Shown: positions 6,454 to 10,315 of the stretch, piece by piece
Layout: every line of letters starts with the position of its first letter
How positions within the stretch are numbered: position 1 is the stretch's first letter
Assembly (NCBI GenBank): GCA_029934265.1
Contig: JAOZMN010000028.1
Coordinates: 5,298-15,612, forward strand
Direction: 5' to 3'
Origin: Bacteroidales bacterium
GTDB taxonomy: Bacteria > Bacteroidota > Bacteroidia > Bacteroidales > JAADGE01
DNA length: 10,315 nt
The notes under the pieces: generated by a model
Database searches by the model: none
Seen by the model: the letters and a program-made list of their open reading frames with translations, nothing else
What the model was told of the DNA's origin: nothing
Program-made: the position numbers and the translations under genes

Positions 6454-6490
6454 GGTCTTCGACCTATTTAATGGGGTAAAACCGTAAGTA
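6451..6490 (+). repeat. AGGTCTTCGACCT element on the stop codon of nqrE (longest copy)
   Basis: The element starts with the TAA stop codon of nqrE. The palindromic core AGGTCTTCGACCT spans 6453-6465. It continues with GACCTATTTAATGGGG and ends near CCGTAAGTA. The first 22 bp match the inverted copy before nqrE at 21 positions. The last 30 bp (6461-6490) match 424-453 at 24 positions. This makes it the best reference copy in the window. Confidence 0.75.
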
Positions 6491-6575
6491 AACTCTTATC
6501 CTAATTGGCGTATAGAAAAATAAAATTTAACTGCGTTGAGTATTTAAAAATTCTTAACATAATAGTATTATTAAT

Positions 6576-7844
6576 ATGATTTTATTGGAAGCACAATCAA
6601 TGAGTATGGTATTAATGCTGAGTATTGCGGCATTCTTGGGCATGACCCTTTTACTCGTAAGCATATTACTAATTGCGAAAGCGAAATTAATGCCTTCTGG
6701 TGAAGTCAAAATTAATATCAATGACGACGATGAGCATCAGCTCGTTGTAAATCCGGGAGATACTGTACTTACAACTCTTGGTAATAACAAAATTTTGTTG
6801 CCGTCTGCTTGCGGTGGAGGAGGAACTTGCGGAATGTGTGAATGTGTCGTTACAGATGGAGGCGGAGAAATCCTTCCGACCGAAAAACCTTATTTTTCAA
6901 GAAAACAGCAACAAACAAATCACAGATTAGCCTGTCAGGTTAAGGTTAAGGAAGATATGAGAATTGAAATACCTCAAGAAATAATGGGTATTAAAAAGTG
7001 GGAGTGTGAAGTTGTATCTAATGGAAACGTTGCTACATTTATTAAGGAATTTGTAGTTAAACTTCCGGAAGGAGAAACTCTTGATTTCCGTTCCGGTGGC
7101 TACATACAAATAGATGTTCCGAAAATTGATGTTAATTTCAAAGATTTTGATATTGAAAAAGAATATCACGGTGATTGGGACGAATTTAATATGTGGGATT
7201 TAGTAATGAAAAATCCCGAACCGACATACAGAGCTTATTCAATGGCAAATCATCCTGCTGAAGGAAATATTGTAATGCTGAATATTCGTATTGCCACACC
7301 GCCTTGGGACAGAGCCGCAAACGGTTTCATGAAAGTAAACCCGGGAATTTGCTCATCTTATATCTTTGGATTAAAACCGGGCGATAAAGTTACAGTTTCA
7401 GGTCCTTACGGTGAATTTTTTATCAAAGACACTAAAAATGAAATGATGTTTATCGGTGGTGGTGCAGGTATGGCTCCAATGCGTTCTCATATTTTCGACC
7501 AATTTCTTACTCAAAAAACAGACAGAAAGGCAACTTATTGGTACGGAGCAAGGTCGCTCAGAGAAGTATTCTACCAAGAACATTTTGATAAAATTGCAGA
7601 AGAAAATGATAATTTTTCTTGGAACGTAGCCCTTTCAGAACCATTGCCGGAAGACAACTGGGAGGGATATACAGGCTTTATTCATCAAGTAATTTACGAC
7701 AAATATCTTAAAGACCATGAAAGTCCGGAAGATATAGAATACTATCTTTGCGGACCGCCAATGATGAATGCCGCAATCGAAAAAATGTTGTACGACCTCG
7801 GAGTTCCAAGTGAAATGATAGATTTTGACGATTTTGGAAGTTAA
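6576..7844 (+). CDS. nqrF: Na+-translocating NADH:quinone oxidoreductase subunit F (NADH-oxidising flavoprotein)
   Basis: NqrF is the electron-input subunit: it oxidises NADH at a FAD and passes single electrons to a 2Fe-2S centre. The 422-residue protein has one N-terminal membrane anchor (about residues 10-34). A plant-type ferredoxin domain (about 38-130) carries ligands C79, C85, C88 and C120; an extra cysteine, C90, lies in the same loop. The FAD domain has R219-A220-Y221-S222 of the RxYS motif. The NAD(P)H domain has the glycine-rich G294-G295-G296-A297-G298 and C392-G393-P394-P395. The C-terminal end DFDDFGS is typical of NqrF and makes the reading frame complete. It closes the operon. 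Its TAA overlaps a repeat palindrome and a hairpin terminator follows 48 bp later. No apbE gene follows, unlike the Vibrio operon. Confidence 0.97.
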   Translation: MILLEAQSMSMVLMLSIAAFLGMTLLLVSILLIAKAKLMPSGEVKININDDDEHQLVVNPGDTVLTTLGNNKILLPSACGGGGTCGMCECVVTDGGGEILPTEKPYFSRKQQQTNHRLACQVKVKEDMRIEIPQEIMGIKKWECEVVSNGNVATFIKEFVVKLPEGETLDFRSGGYIQIDVPKIDVNFKDFDIEKEYHGDWDEFNMWDLVMKNPEPTYRAYSMANHPAEGNIVMLNIRIATPPWDRAANGFMKVNPGICSSYIFGLKPGDKVTVSGPYGEFFIKDTKNEMMFIGGGAGMAPMRSHIFDQFLTQKTDRKATYWYGARSLREVFYQEHFDKIAEENDNFSWNVALSEPLPEDNWEGYTGFIHQVIYDKYLKDHESPEDIEYYLCGPPMMNAAIEKMLYDLGVPSEMIDFDDFGS

Positions 7845-7861
7845 GGTCTTCTACCTTTTTA
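7842..7861 (+). repeat. AGGTCTTCnACCT element on the stop codon of nqrF
   Basis: TAAGGTCTTCTACCTTTTTA begins with the nqrF stop codon. It differs from the core after nqrE by one base (G to T) within 15 positions, which breaks one pair of the palindrome. The remaining AAGGT/ACCTT stem is followed by a short T-run, so this copy might also act as a weak terminator ahead of the stronger hairpin at 7893-7922. Confidence 0.6.
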
Positions 7862-7892
7862 TTGAGTGATAATAAAAAAAAACAGATAACAA

Positions 7893-7924
7893 AAAACGAT
7901 AACTTTAAAAGGTTGTCGTTTTCT
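7893..7924 (+). terminator. Hairpin terminator after nqrF
   Basis: AAAACGATAAC (7893-7903) pairs with GTTGTCGTTTT (7912-7922) over 11 positions, with one U-G wobble, around an 8-nt loop. The descending arm ends in four T followed by CTTGTTT. The U-tract is short and interrupted, but the position between the nqrF stop and the porin promoter fits an operon end. Confidence 0.65.
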
Positions 7925-7964
7925 TGTTTACGATAAAATTATTAGTTAATATAATTTATTTCCT

Positions 7965-7972
7965 TACTTTTG
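7965..7972 (+). promoter_or_regulatory. Probable -7 promoter element of the porin gene
   Basis: TACTTTTG fits the Bacteroidota -7 consensus TAnnTTTG exactly. It lies 33 bp before the ATG of the porin gene and downstream of the nqrF terminator. No good TTTG was seen at the expected -33 position (around 7942-7945), so the promoter is less certain than that of nqrA. Confidence 0.45.
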
Positions 7973-8005
7973 CTTAATCAAATTAAACAAAGTTAGCACA
8001 GATAA

Positions 8006-9916
8006 ATGAATTTCAAATTCCGGAATATTAAAAATTTTAACTCGATATATATAATTTACGGATTTATATTTTTATTGCAAAATACAGCATTTTCACAGTC
8101 GGACACTACAAAAAATATTCTGAATACATTTATCGGTTCGGATAATTTTCGTTTTGACAGTATTCCGAATGATACTTCTTTGCAACTGTTTCATATATAT
8201 AAAGATTTTGATAAAAGAAGTATAGCCGAGTCGTTTTTAGGAAACCTCGGCTCTGCAAATTATTCCAATATTTATAACAAACAAGTTGATGATTACGGGC
8301 TTGATTTTTTATTTAATAAACCTTACGATACTTATTTAATACGCCCCGAAAATATAAAATATTATAATACTCGCCGACCATATACCGATATATATTATTT
8401 CAGCAGTACTAAAATTAAAGACGAACAATCTTTGTTTTTTACACACACACAGAATGTGAGCAGTAAATTAAATGTCGGAATAAATTACAAATTAGTTTCA
8501 TCGCAAGGGAATTATTCAAACCAACAGACTAAAAATCATGGTATTGCAGGACAAAGTTCTTATTCCGCAGATAAATATTCCATGAATTTTTCTATCTGCT
8601 ACAATAAATTTACACTTGCCGACAATGGCGGTTTGATTGATACCGGCAATGTCAATATTAACGCACTTGAAGCATATTTATTGAATGCAGAAACTAAACT
8701 TTCCGGACGATATATTTACTTGACACAAAAATATCATATCGGAAATTACAAAGGAATGCTACTTAACGATACGGTAATTAAAATTTTCAAACCTTCTATT
8801 AGTTTTGTTCATAATTTTACACACAATAAGAGTTACAGGCTCTATTCCGATACTCAAAACGATGAAAATAATTATTACAATAATTTTTATTATGACATTC
8901 CGGAACAAGAATTTTCAACTTACGATTCCATTTTTTTTAGAAATCTAAGTAACTCGTTCGGCGTGCAATCCGAAGATAGTTTTATAAATAAAAGAAAATT
9001 CGGTTTTGATATTATTTATAAAAATGAACTTAAAAAATATTCCAATTTCAAACAATATCTACTTTTTGAAAACGAGCATAAATTTATTGATAACTCTGTT
9101 ATTTTCAATTTATTCAACGATAAACGCAAAAAAACTAATCTGAATTTATATGCAAATTATTATTTTTCGGGTTACAGAAGCGGCGACATGAAACTTTCCG
9201 GAAAAATAACTCGAAAATTTGGAAATACTGACAGTTTAATTTTGCTTAGATTGAAATTAAGCAGTATAAATCAAAGACCCGATTTTTTTACATCTAATTA
9301 TTATTCAAATCATTATAGGTGGGAAAATAATTTCACAAGTATAAAAACCAATAAAATAGATTTTGATTTTTCCATTCCTCGTTTTTATCTGAAAGCCGGA
9401 ATAAATATGAGTTTTATTAATAATTATGTATATTTCGGAAAAGAAATTGTACCGGTTCAGTACAATAAATCATTAAATATCATTTCGGCTTATATAAGTA
9501 AAGATTTTAATCTCGGAATTTTTAAAATGCTCAATAAAATAATTTGGCAGAAAGTTTCAAATTCGGAAATTGTAAGTATGCCTCAACTTTCAGCATACAA
9601 TGCAACTTTTATTGATTTCAGGTGGAAATCCTTACAGGTAAATTTGGGTTTCGATGTTTATTATACTACAAAATATAAGATGTACGGCTACAACCCTGCT
9701 ATTGGCAATTTTTATCTTGATAATACAACAGAAACCGGCAACTATCCTTTTGTAAGTGCCTTTGCATCAGGAAAGGTAAAAAGTAATGTTTTACTTTTTA
9801 TAAAATTGGAACACGCAAATGCCGGACTGTTCAGGGAATTATATTACAATGTGAATCATTATCCTTTGTACGAAAGAATGACAAAATTCGGAATAAGGTG
9901 GACTTTTACAAATTAA
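8006..9916 (+). CDS. Putative outer-membrane porin (Bacteroidota-type beta-barrel)
   Basis: A 636-residue exported protein with a signal peptide: basic start, hydrophobic core at about residues 14-28 and likely cleavage after AFS (residue 30), leaving QSD. The mature part is rich in Asn, Tyr, Phe, Ser and Lys and shows many short alternating strands ending in aromatic residues. The C-terminal strand GIRWTFTN is as expected for an outer-membrane beta-barrel. The block from RRPYTDIYYF (residues 123-132) through LFFTHTQNV and the Asn/Gln-rich turn after INYKLVSSQG resembles the Bacteroidota 'putative porin' family (Pfam Porin_10, recalled from memory, not searched). No plug domain or TonB box was seen, so it is not a SusC-like transporter. 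Its substrate is unknown. It has its own promoter and a terminator separates it from nqr, so linkage to Nqr is probably only positional. Confidence 0.75.
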   Translation: MNFKFRNIKNFNSIYIIYGFIFLLQNTAFSQSDTTKNILNTFIGSDNFRFDSIPNDTSLQLFHIYKDFDKRSIAESFLGNLGSANYSNIYNKQVDDYGLDFLFNKPYDTYLIRPENIKYYNTRRPYTDIYYFSSTKIKDEQSLFFTHTQNVSSKLNVGINYKLVSSQGNYSNQQTKNHGIAGQSSYSADKYSMNFSICYNKFTLADNGGLIDTGNVNINALEAYLLNAETKLSGRYIYLTQKYHIGNYKGMLLNDTVIKIFKPSISFVHNFTHNKSYRLYSDTQNDENNYYNNFYYDIPEQEFSTYDSIFFRNLSNSFGVQSEDSFINKRKFGFDIIYKNELKKYSNFKQYLLFENEHKFIDNSVIFNLFNDKRKKTNLNLYANYYFSGYRSGDMKLSGKITRKFGNTDSLILLRLKLSSINQRPDFFTSNYYSNHYRWENNFTSIKTNKIDFDFSIPRFYLKAGINMSFINNYVYFGKEIVPVQYNKSLNIISAYISKDFNLGIFKMLNKIIWQKVSNSEIVSMPQLSAYNATFIDFRWKSLQVNLGFDVYYTTKYKMYGYNPAIGNFYLDNTTETGNYPFVSAFASGKVKSNVLLFIKLEHANAGLFRELYYNVNHYPLYERMTKFGIRWTFTN

Positions 9917-9929
9917 AGTTTCTCGACCA

Positions 9930-10003
9930 ACCCTAAGAGTTTAATTTAACAAAAGTCTGCAAATCTAAACCCTCATACAGTCTTTTACTTCAAACCCTTA
10001 GGG
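9930..10003 (+). repeat. Inverted-repeat element, copy 2 (between porin and fetB)
   Basis: CCCTAAGAGTTT (9931-9942) pairs with AAACCCTTAGGG (9992-10003) at 11 of 12 positions, with 49 bp between. It aligns with the element after nqrA (2659-2735) from end to end with about 3 bp of gaps: 23 of the first 25 and 18 of the last 23 positions agree, including the shared interior TTTAATTTAACAAAA. It sits between two convergent genes, where it may end transcription from either side. Confidence 0.7.
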
Positions 10004-10021
10004 AGTTTTTATGAAAAACTC
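10003..10021. terminator. Perfect hairpin over the end of the fetB-like gene
   Basis: GAGTTTTT (10003-10010) and AAAAACTC (10014-10021) pair exactly around a 3-nt loop. The right arm covers two bases of the minus-strand stop codon (10020-10022), and the left arm abuts the repeat at 9930-10003. No further T-run follows, so terminator function for the convergent genes is plausible but unproven. Confidence 0.4.
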
Positions 10022-10315
10022 AAGATTCCTTCCTGAAAATATCCTTTCGTAAATTATCGTAATCATCAAAAGCTATTCTGTTAGAGAATACTATAGTTAA
10101 AATCACGTTCAAAACAGCTGATGAAAATATTGTAATTAAAAGCATAATCTGATATTTTACGGCAACGTTCGGATTACTGCCTCCGAGAATTTGCCCGGTC
10201 ATCATTCCGGGTAATGAAATTAATCCCATAATTGCGGTTGTGGCAATCATCGGATTAAAAGCAGTTTTAAGAGCATCACGCATAAACGGAAGTAAGGCTT
10301 CTTTTCTGCTCGCTT
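10020..10315 (-). CDS. fetB: FetB/YbbM-family ABC transporter permease, C-terminal part
   Basis: The frame stays open to the right edge of the window, so the N-terminal part is missing; 97 residues are visible. The conserved signature of this permease family is clear: LRDAL-like MRDALKTAFNPM, then SLPGMMTGQILGG, then VKYQIMLLITIFSSAV. In E. coli, FetB is the membrane part of the FetAB ABC exporter, linked to iron homeostasis and oxidative-stress resistance; the substrate here is inferred from the family only. Two hydrophobic segments are visible (about residues 29-42 and 56-80), followed by a charged cytoplasmic tail ending in RKES. The ATP-binding partner FetA would be expected upstream, beyond the right edge. 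The gene is convergent with the porin, and a hairpin overlaps its stop codon. Confidence 0.85.
   Translation of the reverse strand, partial: ASRKEALLPFMRDALKTAFNPMIATTAIMGLISLPGMMTGQILGGSNPNVAVKYQIMLLITIFSSAVLNVILTIVFSNRIAFDDYDNLRKDIFRKES

Noticed and set aside
1272..7844. Possibility that the cluster is Rnf rather than Nqr
   Set aside because: NqrA and an NqrF with ferredoxin, FAD and NADH domains are present and the order is A-F; RnfB and RnfC are absent.

Overview
The window is low-GC, gene-dense DNA that looks like a member of the Bacteroidota, most likely Bacteroidales. This rests on: gene starts with A-rich leaders and mostly no Shine-Dalgarno sequence; a promoter upstream of nqrA that matches the Bacteroidota type (TTG, 19 bp, TAnnTTTG); a Bacteroidota-type HMA lipoprotein; and a large outer-membrane protein of the Bacteroidota 'putative porin' type. 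The exact genus cannot be told from the sequence alone.

Layout. (1) Positions 2-893 hold the 3' end of a multi-pass membrane protein, then a small lipoprotein with a heavy-metal-associated (HMA) domain, both on the plus strand. (2) A 378-bp gap (894-1271) holds several hairpins and ends in the nqrA promoter. (3) Positions 1272-7844 hold a complete six-gene operon, nqrABCDEF, for the Na+-translocating NADH:quinone oxidoreductase. All key cofactor residues can be located: FMN-threonines in NqrB and NqrC, the paired membrane cysteines of NqrD and NqrE, and the 2Fe-2S, FAD and NADH motifs of NqrF. (4) A hairpin terminator after nqrF is followed by a separate promoter and a 636-residue putative porin. 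(5) Convergent with the porin, the minus strand carries the C-terminal part of a FetB/YbbM-type ABC permease that runs off the right edge.

How the genes work together. NqrF oxidises NADH and passes electrons through its FAD and 2Fe-2S centre to the NqrD/NqrE iron site, the NqrC and NqrB flavins and then quinone (menaquinone is likely in this group). The complex pumps Na+ outwards. The flavin transferase ApbE, which attaches FMN to NqrB and NqrC, is not in this window. The HMA lipoprotein, porin and FetB genes are neighbours with no evident functional tie to Nqr.

The most unusual feature is the non-coding DNA. The nqr genes are separated by 69-208 bp spacers rather than being tightly packed. 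These spacers hold at least two families of short, degenerate, repeated palindromic elements. One (core AGGTCTTCGACCT) sits directly on the stop codons of three genes and also occurs inverted before nqrE. The other is a roughly 75-80 bp unit bounded by inverted ACCCTTAGGGT-like arms, found after nqrA and again after the porin. No defence system, CRISPR array, tRNA, rRNA or transposase gene was seen.
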